Below, piece by piece: positions 44,701-53,757 of a stretch of 64,000 nt of DNA. How positions within the stretch are numbered: the first letter of the stretch is position 1; the number at the start of each line of letters is the position of its first letter. The notes below the pieces were generated by a model. It was given only the letters and a program-made list of their open reading frames with translations, did not search any database and had not been told where the DNA came from. Origin of the DNA: Thalassolituus oleivorans MIL-1. Its GTDB lineage: Bacteria > Pseudomonadota > Gammaproteobacteria > Pseudomonadales > Oceanobacteraceae. Location: positions 1,213,001 to 1,277,000 of the forward strand of contig NC_020888.1 in the NCBI RefSeq assembly GCF_000355675.1, in the 5' to 3' direction. A program made the translations under genes and the position numbers.

Positions 44701-45268
44701 AGAGCGTAAGGTCTATCTTGACGCGCAAAACGACGATCTGCAAAAAGCGTTGAACACCTTAGAAGGTGCGATTCAAAAGATCGACAAAGAAACGCGCAGC
44801 CGCTTCCAAGAAACCTTCGAGAAAATGAACGCCGGCCTTGCTGAGTTATTCCCGAAAGTATTTGGTGGCGGCCATGCCTGCCTAGAACTCACCGGTGATG
44901 ATTTGCTGAGCACGGGTGTGAGTATCATGGCCCGTCCGCCGGGCAAAAAGAACAGCACCATTCACCTGCTGTCGGGTGGCGAGAAGGCTCTTACTGCAAT
45001 TGCTTTAGTTTTCTCCATCTTCCAGCTCAATCCAGCGCCTTTCTGTATGCTCGACGAAGTGGATGCACCACTGGATGACGCCAACGTAGGGCGTTATGCC
45101 CGACTGGTGAAAGCTATGTCGGAAAAAGTGCAGTTTATCTACATCACTCACAACAAGATCGCCATGGAAATGGCCGATCAGCTGATGGGGGTTACCATGC
45201 ACGAACCGGGTGTATCTCGTTTGGTGTCTGTGGACGTCGAAGAAGCTGCCAGCATGGTGGAAGGATAA
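41765..45268 (+). CDS. smc: Chromosome segregation protein SMC
   Basis: This 1167-residue ATPase is the core of the bacterial condensin-type complex that organises and segregates the chromosome. Visible features are Walker A GIVGPNGCGKSNT near residue 30, long coiled coils (Gln/Glu/Arg/Leu-rich) to about 500, a hinge at about 520-640, a second coiled-coil arm, and the C-terminal head with signature HLLSGGEKALTA and Walker B FCMLDEVDAPLDD. It is co-directional with gntR, zipA and ligA. Partner ScpA/ScpB genes are not in the window. Confidence 0.97.
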   Translation: MRLKAIRLSGFKSFVDPTTVPFNTNMTGIVGPNGCGKSNTIDAVRWVMGESSAKYLRGDAMTDVIFNGSSERKPVSKASVDLVFDNSDSTLRGEYAGYNEISIRRQVTRDGQSNYYLNGTKCRRKDITDIFLGTGLGPRSYAIIEQGMISRLIEAKPEELRVYVEEAAGISKYKERRRETENRMRRTHENLERLSDIRSELERQLAHLQRQAQAAEKYREYKAQEREKKAQLQALKWQALNGEYQIRETKIAELDVKFEAQMADQRAADAGIEALRVEHMTRTDEFNSAQGKFYEVGSRIARAEQKIEHQAQLSLQLDRDMADVEKGLLDTQRALEDDQLAMETLAEQRLTLEPEFEMLEAGAEETNMALLEAEEAQQQWQESWDSFTQRASEPTRQAEVAQARMQTIEQQLVRLQQQAERLEEERRQLTENPENDEILLLQEEASEAELQVESQQARVDELQEQLVQSREDSEKQRRQLDDGRQRLQQMLGRKATLEALQKAAMGQGSEAVSHWLESHQLARKPRLAEQLQVTSGWERAVETVLGDYLQAVLIDDMALTQQWLGGFKEGTLTLWQSNTNTANSAANTLAAKVQSAQNLESLLANVLTADDLTTALAMRSQLQSHQSVITPDGIWLGPDWLRVARAADGEGGVLARQQELEVLVDEADELDMLVEEWEADLDTVQLRLRSLEQQRDTAQRELQQISQKLVAVSSQLSGMKAKAEQLSLRTDKLDQSLSEIRETQTLEREHLEEMRLEWQTAMAAIDDDTDERERLQARKQECVQQLERARLGAGQNKDRLHQLQLQLQSVRSREDSLQQAIARLAEQMQRFKERKQQILENQNRDHDADLDVLRAELEELLEQRLTAEQSMQAARHALELVDTQMRELEQKRADAERRALEVRNDLESVRMECQALDIRRQGLVEQLQEDKLTLKDVLENMPDEANSEQWQQDLLKIAERIQRLGAINLAAIEEYKLQSERKVYLDAQNDDLQKALNTLEGAIQKIDKETRSRFQETFEKMNAGLAELFPKVFGGGHACLELTGDDLLSTGVSIMARPPGKKNSTIHLLSGGEKALTAIALVFSIFQLNPAPFCMLDEVDAPLDDANVGRYARLVKAMSEKVQFIYITHNKIAMEMADQLMGVTMHEPGVSRLVSVDVEEAASMVEG

Positions 45269-45429
45269 TGCACACCAATGAAACTACTCGCCAGCGCTGT
45301 CATCCAAGCTGAACATGGACTAGATTGATAGCGTTATGTCATGCTGAGCCAGCGTGGTGTAATATCGTGGTTTAGTTTCATCGTTAACTTTATAACAATA
45401 CATTCGGCAAGCAGGTTTAGAGGCAAAAT

Positions 45430-46695
45430 ATGGAGTGGAGCTGGCGCACCGTCATGATCCTAATTGGATTATTAGGAATGGTGGTAATTCTAGTCGACGG
45501 ATTTAGACGTATGAAACGTGCCCGTGCAGAGGCACTACGTTTGGATATCCCTAGTGGCGGACACAACCTTCCTGAAGATGACTTCAATCCTGAATTGCCC
45601 GGCAAAGCTCGGGTTATTGGCCATACGGCTAATAGCGACGAAGAAGATTCATTAGCAGTGCTTATGTCTGGTAAAGACGAAGACTCAGCCGATATTCCTG
45701 CTGACGCAGTGTCGTTCTCAGCGCTCGACGATGTCAAACCATCGATTAAATCGCCGCAGAAACCACCTCAGCCTCTGAAGCCGTCCACGCTAGCGAATTA
45801 TAACAAGCCGAAAACCACCTCTACCTTTGCCAAGCATAAAGAAAGTCATCCTGCTCCGCATAAGCCCGTTGAAATCCCAAATTCTCCACTAATTCCGAAA
45901 GCGCGCCCAGTGAATCTGGATGAACAAGTGCCGGTGTTGTTGGATGTTGAAGAGCTGGGTTCAGATGATGCGTTTGCCGACGGTATTTTATCGGCCCCTC
46001 GTGTCGTGGGTGAAACCACAAAGAAAGAAAAAGAAAACGTTTCGCAGCCAAAAGTCGATGTCACCATACAAGACGCTGAAGATGCTGCGGAAGCGGAGGC
46101 GGAAGCAGACCTTCCTCAAGTAGAAGATCCTGACACCGTAAATGATCCGCATCTAGAAGACGAAGTTGAAAGCCTACTACCTGAAAATACGATTTCTCAG
46201 CCGGTAAATTTTGCTGGCCCAAATGCCGAAGTATTAGCGAACCGCCCTGATGCTGAATTGGTATTAGTGATTCATACTATTGCTCGTGATCCAGAGGGTT
46301 TTTCTGGTAAAGATTTACTGTTTTTGTTCAATAGTTGTGATTTACGTTACGGCGAAAAGAATATCTTCCATCGCTTTGAAGATGCCGATGGCCAAGGCAA
46401 TATTCAGTTCTCGGTTGCTCAAAGCCATGAGCCGGGCGTATTTGCACCAGGACAAATGGCCGAGCAAATGTTTACCGGATTGAGTTTCTTTATGAGTTTG
46501 CCGGGAGCTAAGCGCCCGTTAGAAGCCTACGAAGCCATGTCTGAAATGGCGATGGTTGTATCGCGTAATTTAAAAGCCGACGTACTTGATGGCACACACA
46601 GCGCCATGACTTCGCAAACACGTGAACACGAACGCCAACAAATTTTAGATTACGAGCGCCAACAGCGCTTGCGGGCAAAAAAACAGCGTCACTAA
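45430..46695 (+). CDS. zipA: Cell division protein ZipA
   Basis: A 421-residue division protein that tethers FtsZ to the membrane. It has an N-terminal membrane helix (RTVMILIGLLGMVVILVDGF) followed by a basic patch (RRMKRARAEAL), an unstructured linker of about 210 residues rich in Pro, Glu, Asp and Lys, and the C-terminal FtsZ-binding domain (about residues 285-415, with EGFSGKDLLFLFNSC and FFMSLPGAK). The order smc-zipA-ligA is conserved in Pseudomonas and relatives. A terminator lies at 46736-46766. Confidence 0.95.
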   Translation: MEWSWRTVMILIGLLGMVVILVDGFRRMKRARAEALRLDIPSGGHNLPEDDFNPELPGKARVIGHTANSDEEDSLAVLMSGKDEDSADIPADAVSFSALDDVKPSIKSPQKPPQPLKPSTLANYNKPKTTSTFAKHKESHPAPHKPVEIPNSPLIPKARPVNLDEQVPVLLDVEELGSDDAFADGILSAPRVVGETTKKEKENVSQPKVDVTIQDAEDAAEAEAEADLPQVEDPDTVNDPHLEDEVESLLPENTISQPVNFAGPNAEVLANRPDAELVLVIHTIARDPEGFSGKDLLFLFNSCDLRYGEKNIFHRFEDADGQGNIQFSVAQSHEPGVFAPGQMAEQMFTGLSFFMSLPGAKRPLEAYEAMSEMAMVVSRNLKADVLDGTHSAMTSQTREHERQQILDYERQQRLRAKKQRH

Positions 46696-46735
46696 AATAG
46701 CGTATAAAGCGAAAATTTAGTGGTAGTAAATATAA

Positions 46736-48901
<2,166 letters not shown>

Positions 48902-48913
48902 ACTAACGATGAT

Positions 48914-49107
48914 CGCGGATAAGATCCGCTCTTACAGGTGTGTGACATTGTAGGAGCGAAACTTTTTCGCGAATAGCGTTGCGGTGTAATCAATGCTGTC
49001 GCGGATAAGATCCGCTCTTACAGGTATGTGACATTGTAGGAGCGAAACTTTTTCGCGAATACCGTTGCGGTGTAATCAATGCTGTCGCGGATAAGATCCG
49101 CTCCTAC
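48914..49107. repeat. REP array with 86-bp period
   Basis: The unit CGCGGATAAGATCCGCTC begins at 48914, 49000 and 49086, exactly 86 bases apart. Within each unit a REP in one orientation (CGCGGATAAGATCCGCTCTT) is followed by one in the other (GTAGGAGCGAAACTTTTTCG then CGAA), so each pair can fold as a large REPIN-like hairpin. The last copy extends into the 3' end of the FMN reductase gene, whose TAG stop is part of the REP head. Confidence 0.88.
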
Positions 49108-49631
49108 GGGATTGACGCTTCAATCCTCTGGCAAAATTCTTTAAGGCCATTACTCAGCACTGCTGAGATTTCTCGGTTTTCCACAATACCATCCGCATCC
49201 AGTTCGCTACTCAACAAGGGAACGGTAACGTTTGCGCTTTCGATGATATCGCCCGACATCGTAGTGATCACTTCAATTAACGCATTCAGCGCATGCGACG
49301 CTCGCGGTGAGGTGTTGACCAACATGATCGGCTTATAAGGAAATTCAACACCGCTGACTAGCCAATCTAAGGCATTCTTCATCGGCCCGCTAATGCCATG
49401 AGCATATTCAGGGCTCGCGATGATTAAGCCCGAGGCCTGCGCTAAATTAGACTTAAGCGCTTGCACCGTAGGAATATCATTATTCTCAATGTCAGGGTTG
49501 AACAGGGGCAACGAGCTAATGTCGCCAATAACAATCTCAATACTCGTTGGGGCAAGCCGTTTTAGTGCTTGAATGGCGGCAGTATTGTACGACGTACGGC
49601 GCAGGCTGCCAGAGAGGGCCAGTAGTTTCAT
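49104..49631 (-). CDS. NADPH-dependent FMN reductase family protein
   Basis: A 175-residue flavoprotein of the NADPH-dependent FMN reductase family, similar in layout to ArsH and ChrR-type quinone reductases. The flavin phosphate loop is GSLRRTSYNTAAI near the N terminus, and SPEYAHGISGPMKNALDWL follows the core strand. It would reduce FMN, quinones or similar acceptors in the cytoplasm. It is a single gene; its TAG stop overlaps the GTAG head of the REP element at 49086. No regulator lies adjacent. Confidence 0.88.
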   Translation of the reverse strand: MKLLALSGSLRRTSYNTAAIQALKRLAPTSIEIVIGDISSLPLFNPDIENNDIPTVQALKSNLAQASGLIIASPEYAHGISGPMKNALDWLVSGVEFPYKPIMLVNTSPRASHALNALIEVITTMSGDIIESANVTVPLLSSELDADGIVENREISAVLSNGLKEFCQRIEASIP

Positions 49632-49848
49632 GTACAGAACGCTTCGTTAGTGTTTGGTATATGGTTTTGCTCGTCCATAAGGATCTAATGCTAAATCACT
49701 TCTGTTTCTAAGAGTGCGGTGGCCAAAATGGTATCGCTAAATATACCGCTTGCTCACGACTTTAACACTCCATAAAGTGCATATACTTAGAACTGAAATT
49801 TTTTAGATGTACGATTAAATCCATGCGTGAACAACATAGGGCGTCTGA

Positions 49849-50541
49849 ATGCGAGCACATTACTTACAGCATGTATCGTTTGAAGGTTTAGGAAGCATAG
49901 AATCTTGGCTTGTAAATGCAGGCTACGAAATCTCAAATACGCCACTTTATAGTTCAGCCGTTTTCCCTGATATCGAGAGTATTGATTTTCTCGTTGTTAT
50001 GGGTGGCCCTATGAGTGTTAACGATGAAGCTGAATATCCGTGGTTAGCGCAAGAAAAAGACTTCATAAAGCAGGCCATTGATTTAGGAATACCTGTACTG
50101 GGTATTTGTTTAGGAGCACAACTAATTGCCGATACGATGGGCGGTAAGGTCTTTCCTAATACCGTAAAAGAAATTGGCTGGTTTCCCATAACAGCGGTTA
50201 ATTCAGAAGCTAGCTCAACGTTTCAGTTTCCAAAAGAAATCGACGTATTCCATTGGCACGGTGAAACCTTCAGCCTGCCCGAGGGTGCTGTGCAAATAGC
50301 AAAAAGCCAAGGGTGTGAAAATCAGGCATTCCAGCTCGGTCGTAATGTTATTGGGTTGCAGTTTCATCTCGAAACTACGCCGGTATCGGCGCAAGCTCTT
50401 GTTACGAATTGCAGAGACGAGTTGGTGGGGGGAGAATACATTCAGTCAGAAGCCGAAATTTTGGCCGCGGTGAAAGAAAGTTACACATCAATAAATAGCC
50501 TGATGACCAGAGTTCTTGAATATTTGCACGAAGCTCGATAA
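49849..50541 (+). CDS. Class I glutamine amidotransferase-like protein
   Basis: A 230-residue protein with the glutamine amidotransferase fold. The nucleophile C87 is in the motif GICLGAQLIA, and the histidine/glutamate pair is in LQFHLETTP near residue 173, with FHWHGETF before it. Single-domain proteins of this kind resemble the glutaminase part of GMP synthase; the ammonia acceptor is unknown. The ATG starts the first gene of a run of three small plus-strand genes (GFA protein, GNAT acetyltransferase) spaced by 16 and about 58 bases, possibly one operon. Confidence 0.85.
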   Translation: MRAHYLQHVSFEGLGSIESWLVNAGYEISNTPLYSSAVFPDIESIDFLVVMGGPMSVNDEAEYPWLAQEKDFIKQAIDLGIPVLGICLGAQLIADTMGGKVFPNTVKEIGWFPITAVNSEASSTFQFPKEIDVFHWHGETFSLPEGAVQIAKSQGCENQAFQLGRNVIGLQFHLETTPVSAQALVTNCRDELVGGEYIQSEAEILAAVKESYTSINSLMTRVLEYLHEAR

Positions 50542-50557
50542 AGCTTAGGAGATAAAA

Positions 50558-50965
50558 ATGACATTCCCGATACAAGGATCATGTCAGTGTGGTCAAGTGA
50601 CATATAAATTGCTATCTGAGCCACTAATGGTCGTTGCATGTCACTGCAAAGAATGCCAAAAGCTTTCCACCAGTGCGTTTAGTATCACCGCACTGGTGAA
50701 TGCTGATACCGTCGAATTTAATGGCGAGATGAAGGAGTGGATAAGAGTTGCAGAAAGTGGAAACTTAAACGGAGCGAAATTTTGCCCTACATGTGGCAAT
50801 CGCATTTATCATTTCAATCCAGCTGAACCTGATAAGATCAAGCTTAAACCATCGAATTTATCGGATACCGGCATTATTCATCCAGTAGCGCATGTTTGGG
50901 TAAGTGAAAAGCAAGATTGGTATGTGATCCCTGAAGGTGTCGCGGTTTATGATAAGCAGCCGTGA
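50558..50965 (+). CDS. GFA family zinc protein
   Basis: A 135-residue protein of the GFA (glutathione-dependent formaldehyde-activating-like) family. Zinc-binding cysteines occur as CQCGQVTYKL, ACHCKECQKLS and KFCPTCGNRIYHF. The family is widespread; most members have no proven substrate, and the old formaldehyde role does not apply to all. It has an AGGAG ribosome site and lies 16 bases after the amidotransferase-like gene, so the two are probably co-transcribed. Confidence 0.88.
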   Translation: MTFPIQGSCQCGQVTYKLLSEPLMVVACHCKECQKLSTSAFSITALVNADTVEFNGEMKEWIRVAESGNLNGAKFCPTCGNRIYHFNPAEPDKIKLKPSNLSDTGIIHPVAHVWVSEKQDWYVIPEGVAVYDKQP

Positions 50966-51023
50966 AGTGTAAAGTAACGGCCTTAAAAATAAGTACAGTA
51001 ATAAACTTCGGCGAGAAAATACC

Positions 51024-51515
51024 ATGATTAACCTTCGAGAGTTTTTACCAGAAGATGCCAGTGCATTAGTGGAATTATTAAATAATCACAACGTTACCAG
51101 ATATCTATCTTCTCGAATGCCGACTCCATATTCAGAAGATGATGCAAATTGGTGGATTTCTACCGGTAGTAAAGTCGGTATTGTTCGTGCAATTACGCTC
51201 AACGACGAATTGATCGGCTGCGTTGGTGCTGAGCCCGGGCTATTCGAAGGCTGCAGATCCGCAGAAATAGGCTACTGGCTTGGTGAGCCGTTTTGGGGAG
51301 CTGGTTACGCAAGCCAAGCCACTAACGCGTTAACCGATATGATCTTCTCTACTACTGATATTGTTCGTATCTACGGTACTGTGTTTGACCCCAATAAAGC
51401 ATCGATGCACGTACTAGAAAAATGCGGCTTTCAGCGCGAGGGGATATTCCACAAAGCATGTTATAAAAACGGTGAATTTTACGATAAGCACGTTTTTGCC
51501 AAAGTTCAGTTGTGA
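51024..51515 (+). CDS. GNAT family N-acetyltransferase (RimJ-like)
   Basis: A 163-residue acetyl-CoA-dependent acetyltransferase of the RimJ/RimL-type GNAT fold. The acetyl-CoA loop region is GYWLGEPFWGAGYASQATNAL, and the helix-strand end (DPNKASMHVLEKCGFQREG) is the typical C-terminal part of this family. It would acetylate an amine of unknown identity, such as a protein N terminus or small molecule. It is the third of three closely spaced plus-strand genes. Confidence 0.9.
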   Translation: MINLREFLPEDASALVELLNNHNVTRYLSSRMPTPYSEDDANWWISTGSKVGIVRAITLNDELIGCVGAEPGLFEGCRSAEIGYWLGEPFWGAGYASQATNALTDMIFSTTDIVRIYGTVFDPNKASMHVLEKCGFQREGIFHKACYKNGEFYDKHVFAKVQL

Positions 51516-51618
51516 TAAAGAAAATGGTGTTTTTAATACATCTATCAAACATAGCAAATGAACGATGACGTCTTCTAACTTCTAACGCATTCTTTTTTTA
51601 GCTTGTTCATATTGAATT

Positions 51619-52147
51619 GTAGGAGGTACTCGGATAATCGTAGGAGGTACTCGGATAATCGTAGGAGGTACTCAGGGAGCGAAGCGAGCAGTGCCGATTT
51701 GCAACGTTGATTCTATACTCTGCGTTTATCGCGACTACGAACAAAAAGCGTTCGTTGAGTCGCTCCTACATGGCTGTAGGTTTGAATTAAAAACTGTAAG
51801 AGGTACTCAGTATAATCTTAGGAGGTACTCAGCATAATTGTAGGAGGTACTCGGATAATCGTAGGAGGTACTCAGGGAGCGAAGCGAGCAGTGCCGATTT
51901 GCAACGTTGATTCTATACTCTGCGTTTATCGCGACTACGAACAAAAAGCGTTCGTTGAGTCGCTCCTACATGGCTGTAGGTTGAATTAAAAACTGTAAGA
52001 GGTACTCAGCATAAACGTAGGAGGTACTCGGATAATCGTAGGAGGTACTCAGGGAGCGAAGCGAGTAGTGCCGATTTGCAACCTTGATTCTATACTCTGC
52101 GTTTATCGCGACTACGAACAAAAAGCGTTCGTTGAGTCGCTCCTACA
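51619..52147. repeat. Nested tandem array of GTAGGAGGTACTC units and REP variants
   Basis: The unit GTAGGAGGTACTC (or a close variant) starts at 51619, 51640, 51661, 51796, 51818, 51840, 51861, 51995, 52017 and 52038, mostly 21-22 bases apart in clusters. Each cluster is followed by AGGGAGCGAAGCGAG and a segment containing a REP-like palindrome (AACAAAAAGCGTTCG with GTCGCTCCTAC). The larger period is 200 then 177 bases, the difference being one short unit. The array fills most of the 820-base gap before the permease; a promoter or other signal cannot be told apart from the repeats. Confidence 0.85.
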
Positions 52148-52335
52148 TGGCAGCCTGTATCGAGTGTCGCCAATTAGCTGTCCTAAGTCATGATAAAGCC
52201 AGATAACCGCCGATTCCTCCAATACCGCACATCCCGCTAGGTTTATCTCGCCATTTAGCTTGTATACTCGTTCATCAGGGTTTTGTTACCTTGTGTCTTC
52301 TGATTACCTATTCGCTGTGCGAATGAGAGGTATAT

Positions 52336-53322
52336 GTGCTGAGTATTTTTACTGATCTAGCTGATTGGATGGCTTATACGCTGTTCGGATTGTTGCCAGG
52401 TTCTAAGCTGGGCGGTGCTGTTCATTTTTTCATTGAAGATACCACTAAGATTTTCTTTCTTTTGGTGTTGATGATTTATTTCATTGCGTTGATTCGTGCT
52501 TCTCTTAACATCGAAAAAGTTCGTGATTATTTGGCAGGTAAAAACCGGTTTATCGGTTATTTCATGGGTTCGATATTTGGTGCGATTACGCCGTTTTGTT
52601 CGTGTTCTAGTATTCCGGTTTTTCTTGGATTTACGTCGGGTGGTATTCCTGTTGGGATCACAATGGCGTTTCTTTTAACGTCGCCGCTTATTAACGAGGT
52701 GGCGGTGTTGCTTTTGTTAAGTTTGGTGGGGTGGGAGATTACGCTAGCGTATGTCTTGGTCGGTTTAGTTATCGGGATTGCGGGTGGTATGTTCTTAGAT
52801 CTTATTCATGCGGAAAGGTTGTTACAGCCTTTTGCACTTAAAGCTTATCAATCGGCTAACCCTGCTACGGTCTCTGAACGTGTGAATACACCAAAGTTAA
52901 CCGCGAAAGAACGACATGAGTTTGCCAAGCACGAGCTATTGGATATTTTAAGCCGCGTTTGGAAGTGGGTTTTTATCGGTGTGGGTTTAGGTGCAGCGTT
53001 GCACGGATATGTGCCTGTAGAGTGGATCGAAACGAATTTAGGTAGTGGCCAGTGGTGGTCGGTTCCTATGGCGGTATTGCTAGGTATTCCGCTGTATTCC
53101 AACGCGACGGGTGTTATTCCTGTAATGGAAAGCTTGATCACTAAGGGACTGCCAATTGGCACGACGTTGGCATTTTGTATGAGTACGGTGGCCGCGAGTT
53201 TCCCTGAGTTTATTTTGTTAAAGCAGGTGATGACTTGGAAGTTACTGGCGATCATTTTAGCGCTATTACTGTTTTCGTTTACGGTGATGGGTTGGAGTTT
53301 GAATGCGGTTAGTTTTAGTTAG
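52336..53322 (+). CDS. Permease of the DUF318/YraQ-type family
   Basis: A 328-residue inner-membrane protein with about eight to ten helices and the cysteine motif FCSCSSIPVFLGFTSGGIPVG, a hallmark of this family (ArsP/SO_0444-like permeases). Members are linked with efflux of metals or metalloids such as arsenic, copper or zinc. It starts at GTG 52336 with GAGAGG upstream (an earlier ATG reads into a stop) and is followed 11 bases later by a thioredoxin-like protein, a common pairing. The ion handled is not known. Confidence 0.9.
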   Translation: MLSIFTDLADWMAYTLFGLLPGSKLGGAVHFFIEDTTKIFFLLVLMIYFIALIRASLNIEKVRDYLAGKNRFIGYFMGSIFGAITPFCSCSSIPVFLGFTSGGIPVGITMAFLLTSPLINEVAVLLLLSLVGWEITLAYVLVGLVIGIAGGMFLDLIHAERLLQPFALKAYQSANPATVSERVNTPKLTAKERHEFAKHELLDILSRVWKWVFIGVGLGAALHGYVPVEWIETNLGSGQWWSVPMAVLLGIPLYSNATGVIPVMESLITKGLPIGTTLAFCMSTVAASFPEFILLKQVMTWKLLAIILALLLFSFTVMGWSLNAVSFS

Positions 53323-53333
53323 CGGAGATAAAT

Positions 53334-53564
53334 ATGAAGCAAATTAAAGTATTGGGTAGTGGTTGTGCAAAATGCGTTAAAACGGCGGCGGTGATTCAGG
53401 CGATAGCCGAGGAGCATGGTGTGCCAGTTAACCTCGTAAAGGAAACCAGCGCCGAGGTGATGATGAATTATGGAGTGATGAGTACACCAGCGGTGGTCGT
53501 TGATGAGGTGGTAGTGCATTCGGGGTCGATTCCGGATCGCAAAAAAGTAGAGAGTTGGTTGTAA
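53334..53564 (+). CDS. Small thioredoxin-like redox protein
   Basis: A 76-residue protein of the redox-active disulfide (TIGR00412-like) type with the active site GSGCAKCVKT near the N terminus and the cis-proline region STPAVVVDEVV near residue 55. It would exchange thiols or hand a metal ion to the permease encoded 11 bases upstream. It has a GGAG ribosome site. The pairing with DUF318-type permeases is widespread. Confidence 0.9.
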   Translation: MKQIKVLGSGCAKCVKTAAVIQAIAEEHGVPVNLVKETSAEVMMNYGVMSTPAVVVDEVVVHSGSIPDRKKVESWL

Positions 53565-53610
53565 GACGATAAGGCATCGCGAATAACCTCGCGATATAAT
53601 CGACACTTAT

Positions 53611-53719
53611 CGCGGATAAGATCCGCTCTTACAGGTATGTGAAATTGTAGGAGCGAAACTTTTTCGCGAAGAACCTAGCGATATAGTCAACGCTGATCGC
53701 GGATAAGATCCGCTCCTAC
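53611..53719. repeat. REP array (87-bp spacing)
   Basis: CGCGGATAAGATCCGCTC occurs at 53611 and 53698, 87 bases apart, with an opposite-oriented REP (GTAGGAGCGAAACTTTTTCG) between. This repeats the arrangement of the array at 48.9 kb. It lies between the thioredoxin-like gene and the convergent BatD gene. Confidence 0.85.
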
Positions 53720-53757
53720 AGCACCAGCGAGCTAATTTAGCCCCAGCCCAATATCCA

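Noticed and set aside
48914-49107. Possible CRISPR or attachment-site array at the 86-bp repeats
   Set aside because: The intervening sequence is itself repeated and palindromic, which fits REP pairs, not spacers.
51619-52050. Many Shine-Dalgarno-like AGGAGGT motifs in the repeat array, suggesting small genes
   Set aside because: The motif is part of the repeated unit; no start codons with open frames follow at the right distance in a consistent way.
51619-52147. Possible CRISPR array, because of regularly repeated 21-22 bp units
   Set aside because: The units are head to tail or separated by the same 130-base segment, with no unique spacers, and no cas genes are nearby. It is a satellite-like array.
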